Part shown: piece after piece, positions 7,173 to 15,835 of the stretch
Position numbering within the stretch: position 1 is the first letter of the stretch
Layout: each line of letters starts with the position of its first letter
Assembly (NCBI GenBank): GCA_020723165.1
Contig: DYJK01000010.1
Coordinates: 1 to 53,744, forward strand
From: Melioribacter roseus
GTDB taxonomy: Bacteria; Bacteroidota; Ignavibacteria; Ignavibacteriales; Melioribacteraceae
Reading direction: 5' to 3'
DNA length: 53,744 bases
Translations under genes and position numbers: made by a program
The notes under the pieces: model-generated
Database searches by the model: none
What the model saw: only the letters and a program-made list of their open reading frames with translations
What the model was told of the DNA's origin: nothing

Positions 7173-9929
7173 TTAATTTTTTCTCTTATCTACGAACTCA
7201 GTTAAATAGTCATGGTATTCTTTAGGTAAATTTTTGAATAAAGATTCGCCCTCTTTACCATTATCTTTGGAGGAAATATTATTTATATAACCTTCTATTT
7301 TTTGTTTTACAGTGGTAGATAAAACTTCATCTTTTGATCCTACTATCATTTCTACGGCTTTATCAATATCCCAATTAGATTTTTGTAATGCTTTCAGACA
7401 TAGACCTTTTAAATGGTGAGAAAGTGTGTGAGAACCTTTTTTAAAACCTAGTTTTTCTTCACAAAGATTTATTTTGAAATTATTTTCCCTCAATACATTC
7501 AATTTTTTCAATTCAATTTCATTAAAGCTTTCGTTCAATATTCTGGATTGAACTTCTATTGTAATGGGTTTATTAAGTGCCGGAAAATATTTGGGGGAAA
7601 CAATTTGATTTCCTTCAATACGTGCACTTTCACAAGCAATTTCAATTAACACTTTTAATTCGGCAATGTTGCCATCAGAAAAATTGTGACTACGTAATAA
7701 GTTCATTGTATCTTCTGTCAACTGAAGAGTAATATTATTTTTTGTACAGTATAGTTTTATAAAATGATCCACTAATAAAGGTATATCATTTCCTCTCTCC
7801 CTCAATGGCGGAATCTCAACTTTATTAAAGCTACCCCCGATTCTTCTGTATAGGTCCTTTCTAAACAAACCCTCCTTTACTTTTTGTTCTAAATTTAAGT
7901 GTGAAGCAAATAAAAATCTTACATCAACTTGTATACTCCTAGATTTACCGGCTGCCGGATGAAAGTCAAGGCCGTCAACAGCTCTCAAAATTTGTGCTTG
8001 AGTTTCCAATGGTAAAGCATCAACATCATCAATCAGCAAGGTTCCTCCATTACACTCTTCAATTATTCCTTTCTGCCCGTTCTTATCAATTCCGAATATG
8101 CCGTGCCCAACACCATAACCAAAAAGTTTACCTAAAATAATCATAGGATCGGCAGCAGAAAATTCAGAAGCAGTGAAAACCTGATATGATTTTTTTGATC
8201 GCGGACTTAAAGTATGAATAACATATCCCAATGCTGATTTACCAACACCGGATTCACCGTAAATCCATGTTGGTATGCTCATTTGGCTCATTGGAACAAC
8301 AAATCTCAAAACTTTTAATATCTTGGGATCATTCCCGATTAACAAATTTCGTCTAACTTCTTTAAGAACCGGATATTCATCTTCATACATTTTTATTCTT
8401 TCTTCTAAAACTTTATCCGGTTCTTTTTCATACTCATGGCGCCAATATGTTGCAAGTTCTTTTTTTGCTTCGTTCAATTTTAAATTAACAACTTCAAGAT
8501 CGGCTACATATTTGTTAATCTTTTTATCTTTTTCGTTCAGCTCATCTGCTAAATTAAGAACTCTTTTAGATAGTGTTTGTATTTCATCAATTCTCGATGG
8601 AATTTTTTCTACGCTGTAATCTTGCTTTCCAATTTTTGATAAGGCCAAATTAAGCTCTTTCATAGGTTTTGCAATCCACCTTGCAAGTAAGAAAGATAAA
8701 ACTATAATCCCCAGTGACAAAAATATTGCAAGAAAAATTACACGGTTTTTTGAATCGTCTATTATCGCTTCTAATTCTTTAGATAATGTAGAAGATGTAT
8801 CCATAAATTTTTTAAGTGAGGTACCTACAGATACAGCGCCAAATATTCCGTACTTTTTATAAGATCCGGTTGAATAATAGATCGGGGCATAAGCACGCGT
8901 TCTAACAATACCATCGGTCTCACCATAAATACCCATCGATTTCATAGTAGTAATAGCTGTCTCGCCACGTTGTACTCTCTTTATAATAGCACTCATAGGT
9001 TCATTTGTGTAAATATCCTTCAGGCGCCAATCCATCATCAGTAAATTAATCGGGATTGTACCGGCGCTATATTTCCATTTGGGAGTGTACTCCGAAAGAG
9101 GCTCAACTTGATTCCCTTCTTTATCTAAACCGCGGATATCCCATAATTTCTGATGGGCGATTATCCATCCTTCATCATCAACAATATAAGTATAGCTACC
9201 AGTCTTGTACTTTTTAACAAAGGCATCTTTATCAATTATTTGATAATCAACAAAATCTAAAAGATGAACATAATCTAACGCAATCATATAAATACCGGCA
9301 AAGTTGCCTGACGAATCAAATATTTTCTTACAAAATCGAACTATCCCCTCAAAAGCTTTTCCTTTCTCAAGTTGTTCCTGACGACTTATGTACCATCCGG
9401 TTAAGTGTGTCACATAAATACTATCGGCGCTATTTTGGGTATCGATAAAATATGTTTCTGAAAGATAGGTTGTATTACCTGGAAGACTTACATTTTTTAA
9501 TTGGGGTTCTTTAATAATAGCACCCTCTACAATTTTTATCTTTTCATTTCCGTACTTATCTATTAAAGCAACCTCTTTGTATAACCGTTTCTTCGTTTTC
9601 AACGAATTCAGATATCTGAAATTATCCTCAGCAAATTTTTTATATGATTCAGAGTTCTTAGAAATATTGCTTAGATCTAATAAATCCGATTCGCAACTAT
9701 AAAGAAAGTCTGATGCTCGTTTTGCCAAATTTTGTGCATATGATTTGTAAAGCTGAGTTGTTTGTTCCTTAAATGTGGTTTCAATTGTCTTGGTAGCTAA
9801 CTGCCTTGTATAATTAAGACTATAAATGGATTGGCTTATTAGAATGATTATCGGTATTAATGAGAATAGAGCAAATACAATTAGAAGAACTAAAAAAATA
9901 TTGATTTTGAATTTAAATTTTACCGGCAT
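7173..9929 (-). CDS. Membrane-bound Cache-HAMP-AAA+ regulator, sigma54-activator family with atypical GAFTGA loop
   Basis: This is a 918-residue one-component receptor-regulator. Order: TM helix 11-33; a large periplasmic dCache-like sensor (about 40-390); TM helix 398-417; HAMP (about 418-465); coiled coil (about 465-500); an AAA+ domain of the NtrC class (about 525-770); and a C-terminal helical region that is not a clear Fis helix-turn-helix. Walker A is GESGVGKS (558-565), Walker B is LLIDDVD (631-637), and the arginine-finger region FRKDLYRR is intact. The loop that normally reads GAFTGA and contacts sigma54 reads GHGIFGI here (about 608-614), and the usual YPWPGNVREL motif is HNFSDGNIAEL. 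It may therefore have lost normal sigma54 coupling or use a modified contact. Its position points to control of the phosphoesterase/TonB genes by an extracellular small molecule. Confidence 0.85.
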   Translation of the reverse strand: MPVKFKFKINIFLVLLIVFALFSLIPIIILISQSIYSLNYTRQLATKTIETTFKEQTTQLYKSYAQNLAKRASDFLYSCESDLLDLSNISKNSESYKKFAEDNFRYLNSLKTKKRLYKEVALIDKYGNEKIKIVEGAIIKEPQLKNVSLPGNTTYLSETYFIDTQNSADSIYVTHLTGWYISRQEQLEKGKAFEGIVRFCKKIFDSSGNFAGIYMIALDYVHLLDFVDYQIIDKDAFVKKYKTGSYTYIVDDEGWIIAHQKLWDIRGLDKEGNQVEPLSEYTPKWKYSAGTIPINLLMMDWRLKDIYTNEPMSAIIKRVQRGETAITTMKSMGIYGETDGIVRTRAYAPIYYSTGSYKKYGIFGAVSVGTSLKKFMDTSSTLSKELEAIIDDSKNRVIFLAIFLSLGIIVLSFLLARWIAKPMKELNLALSKIGKQDYSVEKIPSRIDEIQTLSKRVLNLADELNEKDKKINKYVADLEVVNLKLNEAKKELATYWRHEYEKEPDKVLEERIKMYEDEYPVLKEVRRNLLIGNDPKILKVLRFVVPMSQMSIPTWIYGESGVGKSALGYVIHTLSPRSKKSYQVFTASEFSAADPMIILGKLFGYGVGHGIFGIDKNGQKGIIEECNGGTLLIDDVDALPLETQAQILRAVDGLDFHPAAGKSRSIQVDVRFLFASHLNLEQKVKEGLFRKDLYRRIGGSFNKVEIPPLRERGNDIPLLVDHFIKLYCTKNNITLQLTEDTMNLLRSHNFSDGNIAELKVLIEIACESARIEGNQIVSPKYFPALNKPITIEVQSRILNESFNEIELKKLNVLRENNFKINLCEEKLGFKKGSHTLSHHLKGLCLKALQKSNWDIDKAVEMIVGSKDEVLSTTVKQKIEGYINNISSKDNGKEGESLFKNLPKEYHDYLTEFVDKRKN

Positions 9930-10142
9930 ATTTAGTTGCCCAATGCATTTCTGTTTAGAAATCTACAAATATATTTCTATTGCCTCAAGAAAACTTGAAA
10001 TCAAACTGTTATAATTCTTTTAACAGCTATAAAATGTTCAAACTATTGTAATCGATACATTAAATAGTAATAGTATGTAATTAAAGATAAGAAGTATATT
10101 CTGGGGAACTGGTTTTTATAAAATTTAGGTTGACTAATGATT

Positions 10143-11177
10143 TTAATTCGATAATTCTACACCTAGAAGTAAATTCCCACCTTCAAATAAGTAATCCTTA
10201 TATACTAAATCGTTATGGAAATAACTTCCCTTGATATACAATTCTATCGTATCTGATAAATCATATCCAATTTTTAAACTAATTTGATTTTCCAGATTGA
10301 AGGGTGAATAAAGAATTGAGATTCGTTCATCAACTTCTTTTCTTTTTATGTCTCTTAAACAATAATCGACCAGTAAAAATATTGAAAAACCGTTAGCCAT
10401 AAGTTTACCGGCTACCATTCTAATAGAGTGCTCGAAAGAAGGATATTCTGTTCTGTTTGAAATATGCTGAAGTAATCTATATTGGCCGTTAATTACAAAG
10501 TCCTTTAAATAATAGAGTTCAACCTCCGGGCCTACTCTATAGCCGGTAATCTTCTCTTTGGTTTTAATAAAGTTGTTCGTAATCTCTCCCTCAATAGTAA
10601 ATCTCTCAACATAAAATCCATAACCGAATCTTAGATAAGATCCCAAAAAGGAATTTGCCTTCCCCTCAAAATAAATAATATCATGGTTCTGATCTGTTCC
10701 GGAATCAATGGTTTGATAAGCGTAACCGAGAAGAAATGCAATGGGAATATTTTCAATCCAATAAAATACGGTATTACCTTGCAATGAAAAGATATCGTAA
10801 CTCAAATCGAAGTCTTTGCCGGAGATTTTATTAAACTGTCTTTTAATATTCAAACCCCAATCAAAATTCTTTTCACGGCGTTGTAAATCCCCGTTTGCTC
10901 TAAAGGTTAACGTTGAGAGCTCGTTTTTAAGCGTGTAAAATTCCGGTCTCAGTTTTAGGTCTGCAAATAATTCAGTGTTCTCCATTTTATATTTGTAACC
11001 AAACTTACCTTCAAGAGCAAAAAGTAAATCGTTTTTGTTTGTAAGAATATCGCCGGCAGATTTATAAAACCCGGTTTCAATATTCCCTTGTAAATTAATT
11101 TGGGCTGTTACAACAGAGAATGTAATAGTAGTGAGTAAAATAGCGGTATGTGATAATTTTAACACAAGGCGGTTCAC
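10143..11177 (-). CDS. Outer-membrane beta-barrel protein of unknown function
   Basis: The 344-residue protein has a signal peptide (about 1-25, cleavage after VTAQ) followed by alternating amphipathic strands throughout, typical of a 12- to 16-strand outer-membrane barrel. I do not recognise a family. The start codon overlaps the stop of the upstream coiled-coil gene by four bases (ATGA), so translation is coupled. It is the last gene of a four-gene operon headed by a histidine kinase and an NtrC-type regulator. That arrangement suggests the two envelope proteins either feed a signal to the kinase or are its main output. The neighbouring genes give no clue to a transported substrate. Confidence 0.75.
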   Translation of the reverse strand: MNRLVLKLSHTAILLTTITFSVVTAQINLQGNIETGFYKSAGDILTNKNDLLFALEGKFGYKYKMENTELFADLKLRPEFYTLKNELSTLTFRANGDLQRREKNFDWGLNIKRQFNKISGKDFDLSYDIFSLQGNTVFYWIENIPIAFLLGYAYQTIDSGTDQNHDIIYFEGKANSFLGSYLRFGYGFYVERFTIEGEITNNFIKTKEKITGYRVGPEVELYYLKDFVINGQYRLLQHISNRTEYPSFEHSIRMVAGKLMANGFSIFLLVDYCLRDIKRKEVDERISILYSPFNLENQISLKIGYDLSDTIELYIKGSYFHNDLVYKDYLFEGGNLLLGVELSN

Positions 11178-12211
11178 TTAAAAGCGCTGATTTTATTTTT
11201 TAATACCAAACGGTAATCAGAAAGACGTTTCTCTACTTCACCAAGCAATTCCGAATATTCCTGGAGCGAAAGATTTTCATTTTTAGAATTAAATATAAAA
11301 CTCTCTTTGTTTTTTATATCCGTTTCCATTTTATAATCAAGCTGATCGAGCAGATACAAGTAAGTGTTTATCTGGAAAACCTCCTGGCCATCACCAATAC
11401 CATTTGTATAACCGGGTGTAGTTGTTTCCCGTGAACCGGTTTTACTGCTCAGTGCAAGTGCAGAGCGACCAAAGGCAGAACTAAATTCAACATCCTCCAG
11501 GAATTTTTTTGTTTTTTTCTGAAGCTGAACTATTTGCTTAACCTCGTTATTTAGATTCCTAACCTGGTGAAGTTTAGATTCTGTTTCCTTTAATGCTTCA
11601 TCTAAGTATTCACGGAAAATCTTTTTCTCTTCGTTCGACCCGGCACTCGACGGATTTAATGAAACAATTTTTTCGGGGTTGTAGGATAATAAATTTATTT
11701 TCGGAGTAATTAATATTTTCTTTTCGGTTATAAGCAATATTTCTTTCTCTATTTCATCTTTATTACCGGAGTAACTTTCAGAATTCTTTAATTCTGCCAG
11801 CGAGTCTAGAATAACTGAATATTTCTTTTCCAAGTTACCTTTTATCTTTTCGATCTCACTTTCAAGTGATGCAACCTTCTTTTGCTGATCGTCTATTTTA
11901 TTTGATAAACCGACCGAAGCAGCCATCAATTTCTTGATAGTATTTTGATCAGCATTCTTTCTTTTCTTTTGAGCATCAATTTCTTTTGTGCGTTCGGTAT
12001 AGATAGTCTGCAATGAATCGAGCTTTCCGCTTTCCAATACTAACCGGGAATTTAAATCTCTAAGTTTTAATTCCAATGATGAAACTGACTGGCCGTAATA
12101 TAATCCAAACCCGTTGACAAGAAAGAAGAATAAAATAAATTTTAGATACCTATTACATAAGAAGATTATGAAGCTGGGTAAATTATTTTTTAAAGTAATG
12201 TTAGTTTTCAT
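11174..12211 (-). CDS. Envelope coiled-coil protein of unknown function
   Basis: The 345-residue protein starts with a positively charged N-terminus and one hydrophobic segment (about residues 23-41, signal peptide or anchor). A long Lys/Glu-rich heptad-like coiled coil follows (about 45-140), then more helical sequence and a second coiled region (about 195-240). A low-complexity Ser/Thr/Gly stretch (about 245-270) and a helical C-terminus complete it. It resembles no enzyme I know. It overlaps the barrel gene by four bases and follows the response regulator by ten, so all are co-expressed. It may bridge the inner and outer membranes beside the barrel, as coiled-coil adaptors of export systems do; that is a guess from shape. 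Confidence 0.7.
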   Translation of the reverse strand: MKTNITLKNNLPSFIIFLCNRYLKFILFFFLVNGFGLYYGQSVSSLELKLRDLNSRLVLESGKLDSLQTIYTERTKEIDAQKKRKNADQNTIKKLMAASVGLSNKIDDQQKKVASLESEIEKIKGNLEKKYSVILDSLAELKNSESYSGNKDEIEKEILLITEKKILITPKINLLSYNPEKIVSLNPSSAGSNEEKKIFREYLDEALKETESKLHQVRNLNNEVKQIVQLQKKTKKFLEDVEFSSAFGRSALALSSKTGSRETTTPGYTNGIGDGQEVFQINTYLYLLDQLDYKMETDIKNKESFIFNSKNENLSLQEYSELLGEVEKRLSDYRLVLKNKISAFK

Positions 12212-12221
12212 TTTAAACTCT

Positions 12222-13598
12222 TTACAACAAATTAAATTTTTCGAGCTTATAGTAAAGTACGCTGGTATTAATACCTAGAATTTTTGCAGCTTTATTTTTA
12301 ACACCCCCGGCTTTTCTCATCGCTTCTATAATTAAATTTTTCTCGAAGGAATAAACAGCTTCTTCAAGCGGCAGATTCCCGTAGCCGTTAAAAACATTTA
12401 TCGATCTCCCGATATGCTGTGCTATTAGTGCCGCATCAATTTCTTTACTTGTCGATATAACCGATAATCTTTCTATTAGGTTTTCCACCTCACGAATATT
12501 ACCCGGCCATGGATAATCGATCAAAAGTTTTAATCCTTCCTTGTTGATTGTTTTTAATTCTGTATGATTCTTCTCGGATGTCTTTTTAAGAAAATGATCG
12601 ACTAAATCAACAATGTCTTCTTTCCTTTCCCGTAAGGAAGGGATATTTATCGGTATTACACTTAAGCGGTAATAAAGATCCTCTCTAAATTTCCCTTCTA
12701 TAATTAATTTTTGAAGATCTTTATTAGTAGCGCATATAACCCTAACATCCGTCTTTATAGTTTCTTCTCCGCCGACACGTTCAAACTCTCCTTCCTGGAG
12801 AACTCTCAATAACTTAACTTGCATCGCCGGTGAAACGTCCCCGATCTCATCAAGGAATAGTGTTCCCTTGTCTGCAAGTTCAAATCTTCCCTTCTTGTTT
12901 TTGATTGCACCGGTGAAGGCGCCTTTTTCATGACCGAATAATTCGCTCTCTAAAAGATTTTCGTTAAGAGCGCCGCAATTAATTTTTATAAATGAATTAG
13001 CAGAGCGATTGCTTTTTCTATGGATTGCTCGCGCTACAAGTTCTTTGCCGGTTCCGCTTTCCCCCTGAATTAAAACAACACTGCCTTTATCGGCAACTTG
13101 TTCAATGATTGAAAAGATTTTTTTTATCGGCGAGGATTTACCGACGATATCATCATAACCGGTATATAATTCCTCATTCAATAAGCGGTTGTGTTCCAGC
13201 AAATCTTCAATTTTCTGTTCGTTGTTAATTTTTTCAAAAACTTTTTTTACCCTAAGACGAAGTTCATCAGGGGAGAATGGCTTTGTTAGAAAATCGAATG
13301 CGCCAAGCTGCATTGCCTTAACCGCTGTTTCAACTGTTCCATATGCGGAAATCATTATTACTTCTGTTTTCGGGTTAATCCTTTTTAACTCTGCAAGTAC
13401 GGTAATACCGTCCATCGGTTCCATTTTTAGGTCAACAATTGCAGCCGGTGCCGGATTCAACAAAAAATTCTTAAGTGCTTCGGGTCCATTTTCAAAAGCA
13501 GAAACAATATAGTTTTCTCGCTTTAAACTCTCTGTTAATCCGATCCGCATTGTTTCATTATCTTCTACTATCAGTATCTTCTCAGGTTTCATTTTCAT
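12222..13598 (-). CDS. NtrC-family sigma54-dependent response regulator
   Basis: This 458-residue transcription activator has the full three-domain layout. The receiver domain (about 5-120) has acidic pocket residues E12/D13, phosphoacceptor D56 and K106 in LTKPF. The AAA+ domain (about 150-380) has Walker A GESGTGKE 179-186, intact GAFTGA 226-231 and Walker B TLFLDEIG 246-253. A Fis-type helix-turn-helix ends the protein (about 420-458, NKAAKILGINTSVLYYKLEKF). All residues needed for phosphorylation, ATP hydrolysis and sigma54 contact are present, in contrast to the regulator at 7173-9929. Its start overlaps the end of the partner kinase gene by 17 bases. Likely targets include the two envelope genes that follow, but I find no convincing -24/-12 element in this operon. 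Confidence 0.95.
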   Translation of the reverse strand: MKMKPEKILIVEDNETMRIGLTESLKRENYIVSAFENGPEALKNFLLNPAPAAIVDLKMEPMDGITVLAELKRINPKTEVIMISAYGTVETAVKAMQLGAFDFLTKPFSPDELRLRVKKVFEKINNEQKIEDLLEHNRLLNEELYTGYDDIVGKSSPIKKIFSIIEQVADKGSVVLIQGESGTGKELVARAIHRKSNRSANSFIKINCGALNENLLESELFGHEKGAFTGAIKNKKGRFELADKGTLFLDEIGDVSPAMQVKLLRVLQEGEFERVGGEETIKTDVRVICATNKDLQKLIIEGKFREDLYYRLSVIPINIPSLRERKEDIVDLVDHFLKKTSEKNHTELKTINKEGLKLLIDYPWPGNIREVENLIERLSVISTSKEIDAALIAQHIGRSINVFNGYGNLPLEEAVYSFEKNLIIEAMRKAGGVKNKAAKILGINTSVLYYKLEKFNLL

Positions 13599-15006
13599 CA
13601 GCCCCGCTTATTATAACTGCTGTTCCTTTACCGATGTTATTTTGTACTGCTATCTGCGCCCTATTTTCGGTACATAATTTTTTGCAAATCGCCAGCCCAA
13701 GCCCGGTTCCGTTCTTCTTAGTTGTAAAGAACGGATCGAATATTGAAGTTAAATTCTCATCCGGTATTCCGGAACCGTCGTCGGAAATAATTATCCGCCA
13801 ACTTCCTTTTTCTGCTTTTGCAGAGATCGAGATATTACCATTATCATTAACAGCATCAATCGAGTTGGCAAGTATGTTAGTCAAAATTTGTTTTAGATGG
13901 CCACGGTCAAAAAAGATGTTCCCTTTTTTAATATCCTTATCAACCCTATATTTTTTTGATTTTAGACGATCGCTCAAGTTATCAAGTGTTTCCTTAACCA
14001 AATCATCTAAATTGCACAACTGCGGTGATGCCGGTTCAGGTTTGCTAAATTCTAAAAATGAAGTGATTAACCGCTTTAACCCGTTTACCTCGCTGATAAT
14101 TTTTTCTATATAACCGGCATTCAATTGGTTCTTAACAATATCCTCTTTTGTTAATCCGGCCAATAGTTCAATTCCGCCAAGAGGATTTCTAATTTCATGT
14201 GCAATTTGAGCCAGAATTTTTTCCCTCTCTTTTTGGTTTGCTGCCAGATCAATTTTCATTTTCTCCATTACATTGCCGAGTAGATTAAACTCTCCTTTTA
14301 TACCCGGCGGAAGTTTAACACTAAAATTACCTTTACCTATCTGCGAACTGTACTTTGATAAAACTTCAACCGGTTTGGAAATCGATTTAGCAATAAACCA
14401 GCTTAATATAAAAGCGAAAACAATTCCGGCTAACCCAATATAAAAGAACTTAACCGAGAGCTGGTCGATCTCTTCCAGTTTGGATGCACTTACTTTTATT
14501 CCCAGCCAAAAATTTTCACTCAATCTATTAAAGCCCCAGAGATACCATCTTCCGTCATCACCTTTAAATGGTAATGATGTTATAGAGCTTTCAACCGGCA
14601 ATTCTAAAATCTCTTTTTCACTAATCTGTAATCTAGGTTCTTTAGTACCGGTGCTAAATTGCTTGCTGGAATGAATTAGTATGTTAAAATCTTTTTCAAA
14701 AATAAAAATATCGGAATTAGGTTCAATCTCAATATAACCGGTAAAGAAATCATCGAAATATTTTTTAACCGTTACTGTCGGGGGTCCAATCTCTAATAAT
14801 CCAAGGTAATTTTTATTAACCTGGTTTGCCATCAAGCCGGAAACAGTGTTTACCTTTTCCGTTAGATTTGTTAAGTATAAATCTTTTACAAAAACATATC
14901 CCGTCCACGACATCAAGACAACCAGGATTATAGTTACAGCACAAAATGTAATTATAACCCGTAGTTTGTAATACGAGCGGTTGAAAAAGTTTTTAACTCT
15001 TTCCAT
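13582..15006 (-). CDS. Membrane sensor histidine kinase, partner of the NtrC-type regulator
   Basis: This sensor kinase has two TM helices flanking a periplasmic sensor domain of about 140 residues, then HAMP, HisKA and HATPase domains. The phosphoacceptor His is in AHEIRNPLGG (residue 270 from the ATG used here). The ATP-binding lid shows N (NSIDAVNDNG), DDGSGIP, FDPFFTT and GTGLGL boxes. I use the ATG at 15006; an in-frame GTG at 15042 would add 12 residues but has no visible ribosome binding site and would extend a short cytoplasmic tail. It heads the operon with the regulator (17-base overlap), the coiled-coil protein and the barrel. The signal sensed is unknown. The 199-base gap upstream carries several hairpins. 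Confidence 0.92.
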   Translation of the reverse strand: MERVKNFFNRSYYKLRVIITFCAVTIILVVLMSWTGYVFVKDLYLTNLTEKVNTVSGLMANQVNKNYLGLLEIGPPTVTVKKYFDDFFTGYIEIEPNSDIFIFEKDFNILIHSSKQFSTGTKEPRLQISEKEILELPVESSITSLPFKGDDGRWYLWGFNRLSENFWLGIKVSASKLEEIDQLSVKFFYIGLAGIVFAFILSWFIAKSISKPVEVLSKYSSQIGKGNFSVKLPPGIKGEFNLLGNVMEKMKIDLAANQKEREKILAQIAHEIRNPLGGIELLAGLTKEDIVKNQLNAGYIEKIISEVNGLKRLITSFLEFSKPEPASPQLCNLDDLVKETLDNLSDRLKSKKYRVDKDIKKGNIFFDRGHLKQILTNILANSIDAVNDNGNISISAKAEKGSWRIIISDDGSGIPDENLTSIFDPFFTTKKNGTGLGLAICKKLCTENRAQIAVQNNIGKGTAVIISGADENET

Positions 15007-15108
15007 AATTTGTCGTTCTTTATCCGCTTTAAAATATATCACATAACCACGAGTTACAAATCAAATGTAAAATCCGTGCTCTATTCGCGGATTCCTTCCA
15101 CCCTAGCC

Positions 15109-15175
15109 CGTTTCGACTGCTAAAATAAGTTGAAACGAGGCGAGCCCGCTATGCCTCGACCGTATCGATCGAGGC
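15109..15175. repeat. GC-rich palindromic cluster upstream of the kinase gene
   Basis: Three inverted repeats overlap: CGTTTC/GAAACG (15109-15114 and 15132-15137), CGAGGC/GCCTCG (15136-15141 and 15153-15158), and GCCTCGA/TCGAGGC (15153-15159 and 15169-15175). The last two share an arm and so cannot form together. The block is much more GC-rich than its surroundings, like a REP-type dispersed element. Confidence 0.5.
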
Positions 15176-15208
15176 GATAAGAACAGAAATTACACTTATC
15201 TTCTCTTG

Positions 15209-15224
15209 TCCGTTTCAAGACGGA
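15209..15224. repeat. Small hairpin after the lipoprotein gene
   Basis: TCCGT and ACGGA flank a six-base TTCAAG loop. It is 18 bases downstream of the stop of the minus-strand lipoprotein gene and could act in termination, but no T run follows on that strand. Confidence 0.35.
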
Positions 15225-15241
15225 TTAAAATTTATCTTTTA

Positions 15242-15820
15242 TTATTTAAACAAATTTAGAACAGATTTATAAACATCACCGACAATCAGAGGAGAACCTT
15301 CCTTTTCTATCTTTAAATTATCAACATACACATCGGCAAAAACAATTCCGCCAACCATAATTTCCAAAATTATTTTTTTGCCAGCCGGTACATAAAGATA
15401 TCCTTCCGATTGATAAAGCTTCCATTCGGTTGTGTTCACCTCAACATTCAATTGATCTTTTTCATCATAATAAGCATCTGATCTGAGAATCAAATGTGCT
15501 TGTTGAGAGGGCTGCCCCATCTTAGCCAGGAAACTGAATTTATATTTACCTTCGCCGGGTGAATCAAACTCTATTGATGCTGCCGGTTGAATACATCCTC
15601 CACCAAGATGAATAGAAAATTTTCCGCTATCGGCCATAGATTCGTTAGCAAAAGTATCTTTTGTTAATCCATGCCAGCCGGTTGTATCTTCAAAACTTTC
15701 GAACGAATTAAAATAAAACGCCCTACTTGATTTATCATTTTCTGTTACATTTGTGCTCGAATCACTGCAAGCAGAAAATATAAATACAGAAATAACCATT
15801 CCGATTAGTTTGTATTTCAT
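15242..15820 (-). CDS. Small lipoprotein with carbohydrate-binding-like beta-sandwich
   Basis: The 192-residue protein has a lipoprotein signal (FSAC lipobox, Cys18) and one domain. Its pattern of paired strands (SFESFEDTTGWHG near the N-terminus, KYKFSFLAKMG, a terminal VFADVYVDNLKIEKEG) is typical of jelly-roll carbohydrate-binding modules, in which the last strand carries the DNLKI motif. No catalytic residues are evident. It is third in a tight set with a serpin and a large barrel (15-base gap to the barrel). It probably sits at the outer membrane and may form a surface complex with the barrel. The ligand is unknown. Confidence 0.75.
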   Translation of the reverse strand: MKYKLIGMVISVFIFSACSDSSTNVTENDKSSRAFYFNSFESFEDTTGWHGLTKDTFANESMADSGKFSIHLGGGCIQPAASIEFDSPGEGKYKFSFLAKMGQPSQQAHLILRSDAYYDEKDQLNVEVNTTEWKLYQSEGYLYVPAGKKIILEIMVGGIVFADVYVDNLKIEKEGSPLIVGDVYKSVLNLFK

Positions 15821-15835
15821 TTTACCCCCTATTGG

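Noticed and set aside
13475-14113. A 212-codon open frame on the plus strand opposite the kinase gene
   Set aside because: It is fully antisense to strongly supported kinase and regulator domains, and its protein is Ser/Leu-rich with no domain.
15040-15042. GTG start for the histidine kinase
   Set aside because: No ribosome binding site is visible and the ATG at 15006 gives a more typical short cytoplasmic N-terminus; kept as an alternative only.
15148-15161. GG-N10-GC match upstream of the kinase gene as a sigma54 promoter
   Set aside because: It lacks the TTGC part of the -12 element and lies inside the GC-rich palindromic block.
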